From Sulfurisoma sp. (GTDB lineage: Bacteria; Pseudomonadota; Gammaproteobacteria; Burkholderiales; Rhodocyclaceae): DNA of 41,447 nt. The number at the start of each line of letters is the position of its first letter. Within the stretch, counting starts at the first letter, position 1. A program made the translations under genes and the position numbers. Under the pieces are notes generated by a model that was given only the letters and a program-made list of their open reading frames with translations, was not told the origin of the DNA and did not search any database. Below are positions 1 to 7,624 of the stretch, piece after piece. The stretch is taken from NCBI GenBank assembly GCA_030691075.1, contig JAUYFI010000146.1:1-41447 (forward strand), written 5' to 3'.

Positions 1-1
1 C

Positions 2-109
2 GACACGCGCGACTGGTCGCACATCGGCGTCGTCACCCTCAATCCGGAGCGTGACGCCGTCGCCAACGCCGCGCTTCATGTCGAAGGCTTACTCGCGTCA
101 GTCGCATGA
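2..109 (+). CDS. 3' end of a gene cut by the window edge
   Basis: An open frame runs in from the left edge and stops at a TGA at 107-109, giving 35 residues that begin DTRDWSHIGVV and end VEGLLASVA. The composition looks protein-like and the stop is followed by a normal intergenic gap. The fragment is too short to name a family. It may be the C-terminus of a small alpha/beta enzyme, but that is a guess. Confidence 0.45.
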   Translation, partial: DTRDWSHIGVVTLNPERDAVANAALHVEGLLASVA

Positions 110-140
110 ATCAGGCGACAACTATCTTGACTTGCTCCGC

Positions 141-458
141 ATGACTACGAGCACAACGTCATGCATTCGTGGCCGCGTCGTCTTCCTGGCCACCTCCGTG
201 TGCTCGGCACTCACCACTTTCGTCGCCGTGGTCTTCTTTGCCGTCGGGATCGGGGACGGTTCGGTCTCTTCGTTCAATCTCGTCCTGTGGCTTGGCCTTC
301 TGTCCGTCATGGCGCTCAGTCTGTGGGCAGGCTACGCACTCCACGCCCGGGGGCGAGTCGTCCTGGCGATTGCAGCACTGGCCGTCACCGCCCTTCCGGG
401 AATCCTCGCCACCCTCTTCGTGCTGCTCGCGATCGTCACGCAGCCTCGCTGGAACTAG
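141..458 (+). CDS. small hypothetical membrane protein (three TM helices)
   Basis: A 105-residue protein from ATG 141. An ATG 90 bases upstream is in frame but overlaps the end of the preceding gene, so the later start is preferred. Three hydrophobic stretches are visible: about residues 11-35 (VVFLATSVCSALTTF and on), 42-64 and 72-99, joined by short polar loops with Arg. This suggests a small inner-membrane protein. No motif or family is recognised, and no functional partner is obvious. The next gene lies about 130 bases on. Confidence 0.5.
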   Translation: MTTSTTSCIRGRVVFLATSVCSALTTFVAVVFFAVGIGDGSVSSFNLVLWLGLLSVMALSLWAGYALHARGRVVLAIAALAVTALPGILATLFVLLAIVTQPRWN

Positions 459-592
459 TGTGGTCCATGCGCGCGCGGGCTTTGCGAAAATCCGATTGGC
501 AGCTATACGGCCTGTTCTGTGGTCAGGCGACACGACAAACTGACCCCCTGAACGTCCAGCTCAAAGGCAGATGCACACTCGCAAAGAAGAAC

Positions 593-799
593 ATGGGCAA
601 AGACCTGTACATCTGCTTTCACGACCTCGGAGCGTGGTACGTGGATGACGAGCTGCTGGCGTGGGTGCAGCAGAACATGAACGTTACAAGCACAGACTCC
701 TGGAATACCGCCGGCCTGTACTCGTTTCCAGGCTTGTCAGCTGCATTGAAACGCCGCCTTGAGTCGTATCGGCTCGGTGGCGCCGAACCCGGGCGATAG
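593..799 (+). CDS. small hypothetical protein
   Basis: A 68-residue frame from ATG 593 (start MGKDLYICFHD, end GGAEPGR), followed 9 bases later by the DUF2784 gene. The mix of aromatic and charged residues (DLGAWYVDDELLAWVQQ) looks like a real soluble protein. The frame stays open far upstream, but that part overlaps the preceding membrane protein in another frame and has a shadow-like composition. There is no clear ribosome binding site. No family is recognised. Confidence 0.35.
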   Translation: MGKDLYICFHDLGAWYVDDELLAWVQQNMNVTSTDSWNTAGLYSFPGLSAALKRRLESYRLGGAEPGR

Positions 800-808
800 G
801 CGCCGCCG

Positions 809-1210
809 ATGCAACAGCCACTGCCCTTCCAATTCCTCGCGGATGCGGTGCTTCTGCTGCATTTCGGCGTGGTGGTGTTCGTCGTCGCCGGGCTCGCTGC
901 GATCGTCGTGGGGAACCTGCGAGGATGGCGCTGGGTGAATGGCCTGTGGTTGCGTCTCGCTCACCTGGGCGCCATCGGCGTCGTTGTTGTTCAGTCAGTG
1001 CTGGGCAAGCTGTGTCCGCTGACGGTGCTGGAGTCGTGGCTGCGCGAACAAGCTGGCGGGTCGGCCTACAGCCGTAGCTTCATTGAACACTGGGTCCAGC
1101 GCGTTCTTTTCTACGAGGCGCCGTTCTGGGTCTTCACGGTGGCGTACGTGGCTTTCGGCCTGCTTGTTGTTGCGGCGTGGTGGCGGTTTCCGCCGCGCCG
1201 GGGCTCTTGA
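809..1210 (+). CDS. DUF2784 family membrane protein
   Basis: A 133-residue protein that I recognise as DUF2784. It has an N-terminal hydrophobic helix after LADAVLLLHFGVVVF, a loop NLRGWRWVNGLWLRLAHLGA, a second helix, the segment GKLCPLTVLESWLRE, a FIEHW element and a last helix before the basic tail WWRFPPRRGS. The Cys-Pro-Leu-Thr and E-x-W pattern in the middle is characteristic of the family. Members are small bacterial inner-membrane proteins of unknown function. The start lies 9 bases after the preceding small frame. Confidence 0.85.
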   Translation: MQQPLPFQFLADAVLLLHFGVVVFVVAGLAAIVVGNLRGWRWVNGLWLRLAHLGAIGVVVVQSVLGKLCPLTVLESWLREQAGGSAYSRSFIEHWVQRVLFYEAPFWVFTVAYVAFGLLVVAAWWRFPPRRGS

Positions 1211-1359
1211 CGGGCAGCGGCCGGCGTGCGGCTGAGGCAGAGCGCCGGCGGCACGCTGTCGGGGGCTCGTGCGGCGGTACGGCAGGTTGTCGCCAACCGG
1301 GCCCCGGCATCCCGTTGTCGTTGCCGGCCCAACCCGGACGTCAGACGTCAGGATTCACC

Positions 1360-1740
1360 ATGCTCAGCAATTTGGGATTCTTCGGTATCGCCTTGCTGAT
1401 CGGCGGCATACCGCTCGCGCTGAGGTCGCGCTCGCGCATCCGCCTGTATCAAAGAGCGCAACACTGGCCGAAAGTCCGGGCCACCATCGTCAAGCCATCC
1501 GTTACAGAGTCAACCGACGGCGATGGCACGTCATTCCGTCCTGAGCTTTCCTTTCGTTACTCGGTCGCCGAAAGCGAATACAGCTCGACCGGGCATACGG
1601 AAGGCCTCCCCTTCCCGAGCACCGAAGAAGCCGCACGCCGAATGGTGAACAGCCTTGCCGTCGGAAGCCCCTCGAATCAGATCTGCGGCCGTGTCAAGAT
1701 TGCCCGCGATAATCTGTGCGTTGGTCAGCTTCAGTCGTTG
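1360..1740 (+). pseudogene. DUF3592-like protein with a decayed 3' end
   Basis: From ATG 1360 the frame reads MLSNLGFFGIALLIGGIPLALRS (one membrane helix), then W-P-K-V-R-A-T-I-V and RPELSFRYSVAESEYSSTGH. This is the DUF3592 pattern of a TM segment followed by a small beta domain. The expected family ending (glycine, then a K-V-x-Y-x-P-x-x-P strand) is not read cleanly after NSLAVGSPS. Instead the frame runs on to 2115 through the VOC gene in another register. The simplest reading is a frameshift or loss of the end near 1670-1700. The exact end is uncertain. Confidence 0.4.
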
Positions 1741-1847
1741 CAACGAGCGGCCCGCCGAGTCCATGTTGCGCCTGGTCTGACACGCCCATCAAAGGGCTGG
1801 CCTGACGACCGCCCGACATGTCGAACATCAGAGCGCAGGAGACAGTC

Positions 1848-2207
1848 ATGCCGGAAAACGAGAAGATCAACTACGTCGAGTACCCGGCGCGTGACGTGGA
1901 TGCGACGAAGCGGTTCTTTCAGGACGCCTTCGGGTGGGTGTTCGAGGACTACGGCGCCGACTATGCGGCGTTCTCCGGCCAGGGCCTCGACGGGGGCTTC
2001 TTCAGGTCCGATCTGGTGGCAGATACCCGGCAAGGTAGTGCGCTCATCGTCTTCTACAGCACGGACCTCGAGCGCACCCTTGCCAAGGTGGTCGCTGCAG
2101 GTGGCACGATCGTGAGGCCGGTGTTTGCGTTTCCGGGTGGTCGACGGTTTCACTTCACCGAGCCCAGCGGCAACGAGTTTGCGGTCTGGTCGGAGCCGGA
2201 GGCCTGA
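1848..2207 (+). CDS. VOC (glyoxalase/bleomycin-resistance fold) protein
   Basis: A 119-residue protein with a good ribosome binding site (CAGGAGA at 1836-1842) before ATG 1848. It shows the VOC half-module order: YVEYPARDVDATKRFFQDAFGW (first beta-alpha unit), then DLERTLAKVVAAGGTIVRP and the closing strand FHFTEPSGNEFAVW with the metal-position glutamate/asparagine region. This matches the short single-domain VOC proteins often annotated as glyoxalase-like. The substrate cannot be told from the sequence. Despite the methylmalonyl-CoA genes 6 kb away, nothing shows it to be methylmalonyl-CoA epimerase. Confidence 0.85.
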   Translation: MPENEKINYVEYPARDVDATKRFFQDAFGWVFEDYGADYAAFSGQGLDGGFFRSDLVADTRQGSALIVFYSTDLERTLAKVVAAGGTIVRPVFAFPGGRRFHFTEPSGNEFAVWSEPEA

Positions 2208-2368
2208 TGATTCTTCGCAGGCGACCACGATCGCAGGCCGGGTTTTACTCTGGAGGTGATACCTGGCAGTTGGTCATCCTTTCGCTTGCGTACAACTGTG
2301 GCATTTCACAACACGCTGCCGGGCGTTGACGCCGGGACTCGCACACCACCACGCCACCTGAGCCGCGA

Positions 2369-2902
2369 ATGAAAAAATGCTTCCCTCTGTCGAAGGTCTA
2401 CAGCCTGCTCGAACCCGGGCCACTGCTGCTGCTGACCACCGCCCACTGCGACGCCAGCGACGTCATGCCGATGACGTGGTACTCCCTGCTCGGGTTCGAG
2501 CCGCCGCTGGTGGCCTGCGTGGTCAGTGCCGGCAATCACTCGCAGAAGCTGCTTCGGGCATCGAAGACGTGCGTGCTGAACATTCCGACGGTGGAACTGG
2601 CGAAGCAGGTGGTCGGGTGCGGCAACTGCAGCGGAGCCGGGATCGACAAGTTCGCCCGGTTCGGGCTGTCGCGCAGTGCCGCGGAACAGGTGGCTGCGCC
2701 GCTGCTCGATGACTGCTACGCGAGTCTCGAGTGCCGGGTGGTCGACACAAGGCTGGTTCGGCGGTACGAACAGTTTGTGCTGGAAGTCGTGGCCGCCTGG
2801 GTTGACCCGAAGGTCAAGGACCCCCGCACGCTTCATCACCGCGGGTACGGCAAGTTCATGGTCGCGGGCGAGAGCATCAAGCTGCGTTCCGGAATGCGGT
2901 GA
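2369..2902 (+). CDS. flavin reductase family protein
   Basis: A 177-residue protein of the FMN-binding split-barrel type (flavin reductase-like). Visible family features are PGPLLLLTTA near the N-terminus, DVMPMTWYSLLGFEPPLVACVV (the FMN-phosphate-binding segment), the Asn in AGNHSQKLLRASKTCVLNIPT, and the late strand YASLECRVVDT. The C-terminal HHRGYGKFMVAGE also fits. Members bind FMN and reduce flavin with NAD(P)H or act as small oxidoreductases. The neighbours give no hint of a partner monooxygenase. The upstream 160 bases hold no gene. Confidence 0.85.
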   Translation: MKKCFPLSKVYSLLEPGPLLLLTTAHCDASDVMPMTWYSLLGFEPPLVACVVSAGNHSQKLLRASKTCVLNIPTVELAKQVVGCGNCSGAGIDKFARFGLSRSAAEQVAAPLLDDCYASLECRVVDTRLVRRYEQFVLEVVAAWVDPKVKDPRTLHHRGYGKFMVAGESIKLRSGMR

Positions 2903-2982
2903 GCACGTTCGGGCCATTCCGCCTGCCTCCTGACCAAGGCAGAATGAACCCTCCCCCAACCAGAGCGAACAAGGAGTTCTCA

Positions 2983-3282
2983 ATGTCCAGTGTCGGTTAC
3001 CACGAACCTGTTGAAGAACTGTCGGATGAAGTACGCGACATGCATCGCGCCATCGTTTCGCTGATGGAAGAACTTGAAGCGGTGGATTGGTACAACCAGC
3101 GTGCATCCGCCTGCAAGGATCCCGTGCTGAAGAAGATTCTCGAACACAACCGCGACGAGGAAAAGGAACACGCCGCCATGGTGCTCGAATGGATCCGTCG
3201 CAAGGACGATCGCTTCTCGCACGAACTGAAGGACTACCTGTTCACCGACAAGAGCCTCACCAGCGACGCGCACGGTCACTGA
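2983..3282 (+). CDS. encapsulated-ferritin-type (EncFtn) ferroxidase, no shell gene nearby
   Basis: A 99-residue protein after a strong AAGGAG site (2971-2976). Residues 18-66 match the encapsulated ferritin family as I remember it from Rhodospirillum rubrum: HRAIVSLMEELEAVDWYNQR, then HNRDEEKEHAAMVLEWIRR. The iron ligands E32/E62/H65 of that protein correspond, by eye, to E30, E60 and H63 here. EncFtn proteins form a decamer of dimers that oxidises Fe(II), and they are normally packed in an encapsulin shell through a C-terminal tail ending in a Leu-Thr-x-Gly-Ser-Leu type signal. This protein ends at SLTSDAHGH with no such tail, and no encapsulin gene follows. It is therefore either a free form or served by a shell encoded elsewhere. 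Confidence 0.85.
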   Translation: MSSVGYHEPVEELSDEVRDMHRAIVSLMEELEAVDWYNQRASACKDPVLKKILEHNRDEEKEHAAMVLEWIRRKDDRFSHELKDYLFTDKSLTSDAHGH

Positions 3283-3318
3283 GTTGAAGGCTTCGGCATT
3301 GAACCCCGGCACGCATCC

Positions 3319-3900
3319 ATGGCATTCAGGATCCGACGTCAGCGAACCCTGATGGCGCCATTCTGCGCGGTGCTGCTGGCCGGGTGCGCCAGCACGGTCG
3401 TCACCCTGACACCGTCACCGCAAGCCGCGGTGTGCGAGCGATCGGCGACGGCGCTCGTGCTGTGGGCGCCCGAATGGCGGGCGGACCAGAAAGACGCCGC
3501 GGAGCGGGAAGCGGCCGCTGCAACGGGGCTGAAGGATTTCTTCGCCAGTTCCGGATGCTTCGCAGAGGCCGCGCTGCGACGCGTGCACAGTCTCGACCCG
3601 TCTGCCGTGTCCGCGCAGCATGCTGCGCAAGCCGGACGCTTCACGCGGGTGGTTGTCATCGCCGTGCGTGAGCTCGGCCCGGTGGTCAGGCTGCTGTCAT
3701 CGGCTGCGCTGGTCGAAGGCGGCACCGAGGTGTTGCTGCACGTCAGCACCTTTCCGGTGCCGGGCGATGCGCCACCACGCCAATTCACGGTTCACCGGCA
3801 ACATGGCGGCCCGGGCGTGGTGAAGGGGGTCGCCAGCCTGCCTGCCGACATGCGGGCTGCGCTGGTCGCCGGTCTGCAGCCGGGCGAAGCCGCACGGTGA
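3319..3900 (+). CDS. hypothetical lipoprotein
   Basis: A 193-residue protein with a basic N-terminus (MAFRIRRQR), a short hydrophobic core and a lipobox LLAGC with Cys at about residue 23. It should be exported and lipid-anchored. The mature part alternates Ala-rich helices (AEREAAAATGLKDFFASSGCF) with strands (FTRVVVIAVRELGPVVRLL, TEVLLHVSTF). No family name is recognised. It starts 36 bases after the EncFtn stop on the same strand, so co-transcription is possible. Confidence 0.7.
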   Translation: MAFRIRRQRTLMAPFCAVLLAGCASTVVTLTPSPQAAVCERSATALVLWAPEWRADQKDAAEREAAAATGLKDFFASSGCFAEAALRRVHSLDPSAVSAQHAAQAGRFTRVVVIAVRELGPVVRLLSSAALVEGGTEVLLHVSTFPVPGDAPPRQFTVHRQHGGPGVVKGVASLPADMRAALVAGLQPGEAAR

Positions 3901-4132
3901 CCCCCCGGCCGCCCGGTCAAGACGGAGGTCCGGAGGCCATCACCCGCGAGTCTCGCTCCGGGCGACCAGGCATTCCGCATATCCTTCCGCCTCGCTGAAA
4001 GTCCGCTGCATGCGTTCAGCTGCAGCGAAGATGCGGTGCGCGACCGCTGCGCGGCCGCCTTTGACAGGGGTCAACCTGCGCACACCCGATCGGGCATAGC
4101 TTGAACAGGTGTTCAAACCGGAGGTTACCTTG

Positions 4133-4552
4133 ATGAAGATCCTTGCAAGACTGTTCCTGCTCATCGCGCTGGCACTGGGCGCAATCGCATCACCGGCCAT
4201 GGCGGGCGATACCGACCCGCTCTTCATCAATCTCACGACCGATGATCAGCACCGCGCAAACATGGGTATTTCGTTCGGGAAGAATCAGATGGAACGCGGG
4301 CATCCGCTGACGATCTTTCTCAACGACAAGGGGGTGCTGATCGGCGCGAAGGCGAACGCGGCGAAGTATGCCGACCACCAGAAGACCCTGACCGACCTGA
4401 TCGCGCGCGGCGCAAGCGTGCTGATCTGCCCGATGTGCATGAAGCACTACGGTGTCACGGAGGGCGATCTGGTGCCCGGGGTGAGGGTTGGAAATCCGGA
4501 CCTGACCGGCGCCGCCCTGTTCAGGGACAACACGAAAACCCTGACCTGGTAG
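4133..4552 (+). CDS. periplasmic DsrE-family protein
   Basis: A 139-residue protein starting at ATG 4133, 7 bases after GGAGG. A signal peptide is clear (MKILARLFLLIALALGAIA, cleavage near AMA-GD). The mature part has the DsrE/DsrF-like fold: DPLFINLTTDD, a helix, HPLTIFLNDKGV, then SVLICPMCMKHYG with two cysteines spaced C-P-M-C. Cytoplasmic DsrE proteins relay sulfur on a cysteine. The exported homologues are of unknown role and may bind metal or thiols through the CxxC pair. It is followed 16 bases later by the TfoX-N gene. Confidence 0.8.
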   Translation: MKILARLFLLIALALGAIASPAMAGDTDPLFINLTTDDQHRANMGISFGKNQMERGHPLTIFLNDKGVLIGAKANAAKYADHQKTLTDLIARGASVLICPMCMKHYGVTEGDLVPGVRVGNPDLTGAALFRDNTKTLTW

Positions 4553-4567
4553 CAGAGGGCGGTCCGG

Positions 4568-4903
4568 ATGGCGTACGACGAACATCTGGCATCGCGCATC
4601 CGCGTGGTGCTGGGCCGGGCTTCGGGCATTTCCGAGAGGAAGATGTTCGGCGGCCTCGCATTCCTGCGCAATGGCCTCATGGTCGTCGGTGTGCTGGACA
4701 GCAGCCTCGCGGCAAGGGTCGGAAAGGGCCTCCACGACGAATCGCTGTCCCGCGCGCACGTCCGGGTCATGGACTTCAACGGCAAGCCCATGGGCGGGTA
4801 TGTCTACGTCGATGCGGCGGGTACCGCCACGGACGCGGACCTCGCGTTCTGGTTGCAGCGCTGCATGGACTTCGTCGCGACGCTGCCGCCCGGGAAGCGG
4901 TAG
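4568..4903 (+). CDS. TfoX N-terminal domain protein
   Basis: A 111-residue protein consisting only of the TfoX/Sxy N-terminal domain. Family marks are the start AYDEHLASRIRVVLG, the segment ERKMFGGLAFLRNGLMVVGV, and MDFNGKPMGGYVYV followed by a final helix FWLQRCMDFVATLP. Full-length Sxy/TfoX is a competence regulator, but single-domain copies like this are widespread and have no fixed role. The start lies 16 bases after the DsrE stop. Confidence 0.85.
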   Translation: MAYDEHLASRIRVVLGRASGISERKMFGGLAFLRNGLMVVGVLDSSLAARVGKGLHDESLSRAHVRVMDFNGKPMGGYVYVDAAGTATDADLAFWLQRCMDFVATLPPGKR

Positions 4904-5040
4904 CGGTCGGTGATCGTCGGCCGCACCGGTCCCGGGCGGGTGCCATGCGGTACAGTCCAGTCAGCCTGTCTGTGCTGACCTGACGTCGTTCACCGCCCGG
5001 GCCGGACGCCGGGCGGCGCGGTCCGCCACGTGCTGCATCC

Positions 5041-5520
5041 ATGAACCCGGTACTCCGCATGAACGACATCGACTGGACTTCGCCACGCTGTGGCAGGGTG
5101 ACCTACACGTATGCGCAGTTCGCGGCGGCCAAGTCATGGTTCTTTGTGAGGTGGTCGGACTGGGCGTCGGATCAAGGGCTCGTTGCGCCACCGGATCTGT
5201 CCGGTTCCTGCAAGTACGCTTCGCTGTACATGCAGTCGATTTTCGGTGGTGCGATCCGCGGCCACTTCGAACACCAGTACAACTTCATCGACGGGCGCCT
5301 GGTAGATCTGAGCCACGACGCGCTGGACGTCGGCCGCATGCATCACCCCTATCTGCACGAGCCCGAGTACTTCAGCGTTCCGGAATTCCAGGCGGCGCTG
5401 GTCAGCTGTCGGGCGCGGGCCGAACGCTGGGCGCACGAATTCATCGAACACAGCGAAGCGGCGCAGGTCGATGCGCAGGCACGCCTTGACCCGGGCGCGG
5501 TTCGCCCGACGGGTCCGTGA
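5041..5520 (+). CDS. uncharacterised protein, possibly with a Cys-His catalytic pair
   Basis: A 159-residue protein; ATG 5059 (MNDIDWTSP) is an equally good start because neither has a clear ribosome binding site. No named family is recognised. The centre reads DLSGSCKYASLYMQSIFGG, then GHFEHQYNFIDGRLVDLSHDA. An early Cys at a helix start, followed by a His and then an Asp in a strand, is the order found in transglutaminase-like and papain-like enzymes. That is an inference from spacing only. Later residues (HHPYLHEPEYF) are His/Tyr rich. Confidence 0.6.
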   Translation: MNPVLRMNDIDWTSPRCGRVTYTYAQFAAAKSWFFVRWSDWASDQGLVAPPDLSGSCKYASLYMQSIFGGAIRGHFEHQYNFIDGRLVDLSHDALDVGRMHHPYLHEPEYFSVPEFQAALVSCRARAERWAHEFIEHSEAAQVDAQARLDPGAVRPTGP

Positions 5521-5638
5521 CTTCACGAAGCCGGTGCGTCCCGTATCATGCGCAGCCGATGGCGCCGCTCGTCCGGCGCCGGTCCATGAATGCAGGACGC
5601 GCGAGCGAAGATCGGGCGTTCAAGAACGGGAGTGGTCG

Positions 5639-5965
5639 ATGAGCTACAGTTACCCAGCCGAAAAGTTTTCGTCCGCGCGTCAGGCACTGACGGTGCCGCA
5701 CCCGGACGGTGAGCACGAAGCACTGGGGCGTGCCTTCCTGGAATGCCGGCTCGGCCTGCACCGGATGAACCGCGCCAAGCTGCCGGATGACATCCGCACC
5801 GGCATTCACAAGCTCGAATGTTTCATGGATACCGCCGGCTTCGTCGATGCCGACGGCGAAGGCGCGTGGGTGCACATGCTGAAAAGCCGCAGCGCGGACG
5901 ACCGGGCCGAAGTGGCACGGCTCATCGACACGCTCGCGCAATGGTTCGCCAGCCAGGAGCCCTGA
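5639..5965 (+). CDS. hypothetical protein
   Basis: A 108-residue protein from ATG 5639; an upstream in-frame extension overlaps the previous gene's end and is not used. Spacing to GGGAG (5629-5633) supports the start. The sequence is largely helical and soluble, with GRAFLECRLGLHRMNRAKL, then a helix around HKLECFMDTAGF and a last amphipathic helix RAEVARLIDTLAQWFASQE. No motif or family is recognised. Confidence 0.6.
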   Translation: MSYSYPAEKFSSARQALTVPHPDGEHEALGRAFLECRLGLHRMNRAKLPDDIRTGIHKLECFMDTAGFVDADGEGAWVHMLKSRSADDRAEVARLIDTLAQWFASQEP

Positions 5966-6350
5966 CCCTGCGGGCGTCAGCCTCCGCCCGCCACCCTTCG
6001 TAACCATGACGCACCGGAAGCCGTCGCGGCTTTTGTCGCGCGGGGACATGCTCGCGCTGCCGCGTGAGCGCTGTTTTTCTGCCAGAGAAAATGGTGCTTG
6101 CTGCATTACTGATGTGTGCGGCGTCCGGCTTGGCAAAGTTGCGGTGCAGCCCGAGAATGATCGCCAGGATTGGCGCCGGCCGGCCGACGGGCACGCTGTC
6201 CCCCTGGTGTTGTCTGCATCCGTGCGGAGGATTTTCGCGTAGTCAGACTGTCGGACCGTGGGATTCAACAGGCGCCTGCGCTGCAGATCGCCGATCGTTC
6301 GAGCCGGATCCACCCGGCCGGGCGCACAAGACATGTTCGGAGGAAGTGCC
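5966..6350. other. 385-base stretch without a supported gene
   Basis: Short open frames exist on both strands here, but none has a ribosome binding site or a recognisable protein pattern. The end of the stretch holds the GGAGG that serves the next gene. I see no tRNA, hairpin or known repeat. Confidence 0.5.
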
Positions 6351-6794
6351 GTGCTGCAAAAAACGACCGTGCTGCAAAAATCGCTGTTCGCTCTGATCAC
6401 CGCATGGGCGCTTGCGGCACAGCCCGTCGCGGCACAGGGCGCGCCGAAGCTGGATGACGAGGCCCTGGCGGCGAGGCTGATCGGTACCTGGATCAATCCG
6501 CCGGACAGTCCCGACTACGAGAACTTCGCCAGCAGCGAAACCTACAACGCCGACGGGAGCTATGAGTACCGGGAGTACGACGACAAGGAATGCCGCATCG
6601 TGTCAGCGCTGGTGAAGTCGCGCTGGCATGTGTGGAACGGCGTCATCATCACCGAGTACGACGGCGGCAAGGCGCTCAGCGATCACGTTGTGTCGATGGA
6701 AGCCGAGCGCATGGTGCTGCGGTCGGTCGATGACGGCGTGACGGCCTACCGCAACCGCTCCAGCAACTGCGCACCCACCACTGCAAAAAAGTGA
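6351..6794 (+). CDS. exported hypothetical protein
   Basis: A 147-residue protein. The GTG at 6351 is chosen because GGAGG lies 7-12 bases before it; an ATG 18 bases upstream is the alternative. The N-terminus contains a near-exact duplication of GTGCTGCAAAAA, followed by a signal peptide core (SLFALITAWALAAQPVAAQG). The mature part starts PKLDDEALAARLIGTWINPPDSPDYEN and alternates strands with acidic turns (SYEYREYDDKECRIV, RWHVWNGVIITEYDGG), like small lipocalin-type periplasmic proteins. Two cysteines could pair. The function is unknown. Confidence 0.65.
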   Translation: MLQKTTVLQKSLFALITAWALAAQPVAAQGAPKLDDEALAARLIGTWINPPDSPDYENFASSETYNADGSYEYREYDDKECRIVSALVKSRWHVWNGVIITEYDGGKALSDHVVSMEAERMVLRSVDDGVTAYRNRSSNCAPTTAKK

Positions 6795-6809
6795 GCGGGC
6801 GCTGAAGGC

Positions 6810-7475
6810 TCAGCCGCCGAGTGCCCGGCGGCTGCTTTCGATGTGCAGCTGCATCGTCGCGCGCGCCGCTTCGGCGTCGTGCGCGCGCAGTGCAGCCAAC
6901 AGCATGCGGTGCTCTTCGAGAGAGGCCACCAGACGGCCTTCGAGATAGAGCGAGTCGTGGCGCTGCAGTTTCAGCACCGCACGCAGCTCGTCGATCATCT
7001 GCGCCATGCGCCGGTTGCCGGCAATGTGGTGGATCAGCAGATGGAAGCGCTGGTTGGCGTCGAAGAAGCGGTCGATGTCGCGCGCCGCAGCACTGTCTTC
7101 CAGCGCCTGATGCAGCGCGGCCAGCTCTTCGAGGTCGGCATCCGACGCCCGGCGGGCGGCACCCGCGGCGCATTCGCCCTCAAGCAGCGCCATGATCGGA
7201 TAGATTTCCTCCAGGTCACCGCCGCTGATCTGGGCGACATAGCAGCCGCGGCGCGGCTTGAGCACCACCATTCCCTCGGTAGCCAGTACCTTGAGTGCCT
7301 CGCGCAGCGGCGTGCGCGAGATGCCGTACTGCGTGGCAAGTGCCTGCTCGTCTATCCATTCGCCGGGCGCCATGGCGTGACTCTGGATCAGGCGGCGCAG
7401 GCGGTCGGCGACTTCTATATAGAGGGCACGCGGGGCGATGCTGTCGGGGCTGCGGTTCAGGGTTTCGCTGTTCAT
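6810..7475 (-). CDS. GntR/FadR-family transcriptional regulator
   Basis: A 221-residue regulator from ATG 7475 (MNSETLNRS); a GTG at 7514 is in frame but less likely. Residues 15-80 form the winged helix, with GISRTPLREALKVLATEGMV as recognition helix and wing. The rest is an all-helical FCD effector domain, with the metal-binding pattern D-x-x-x-H around RFFDANQRFHLLIHH and later H residues (SLEEHRMLL). FCD-type GntR proteins sense organic acids or acyl-CoA-derived acids. It is divergent from the methylmalonyl-CoA mutase gene and is probably its regulator, acting at the palindrome between them. Confidence 0.9.
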   Translation of the reverse strand: MNSETLNRSPDSIAPRALYIEVADRLRRLIQSHAMAPGEWIDEQALATQYGISRTPLREALKVLATEGMVVLKPRRGCYVAQISGGDLEEIYPIMALLEGECAAGAARRASDADLEELAALHQALEDSAAARDIDRFFDANQRFHLLIHHIAGNRRMAQMIDELRAVLKLQRHDSLYLEGRLVASLEEHRMLLAALRAHDAEAARATMQLHIESSRRALGG

Positions 7476-7522
7476 TGCCTGGAGGTTGTGGCTGCAGTTA
7501 ACGCACTGCAGCACTTACTTGC

Positions 7523-7538
7523 ATTCATAATTATGGAT
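7523..7538. promoter_or_regulatory. palindromic operator candidate for the GntR regulator
   Basis: The 16 bases ATTCATAATTATGGAT form a near-perfect palindrome: all pairs match except one T/G. It lies in an AT-rich patch of an otherwise GC-rich gap, 48 bases from the regulator start and 86 from the mutase start. FCD-type GntR proteins bind short AT-rich palindromes of this kind, so one operator serving both divergent promoters is likely. Confidence 0.55.
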
Positions 7539-7624
7539 AAAGTATTCTCCGCCTTGCGCGTGACTGTCAAGCCGGATCCGGCCTAGCCTGCGCGCGCCTC
7601 TCCGAAATACCGAAGGAATCCAGC

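Noticed and set aside
1848..2207. VOC protein as the missing methylmalonyl-CoA epimerase
   Set aside because: It is shorter than epimerases, lacks their recognisable start and metal-site pattern, and is not in the operon.
6004..6350. Short overlapping frames as a gene
   Set aside because: There is no ribosome binding site, no recognisable protein pattern, and both strands are equally open.
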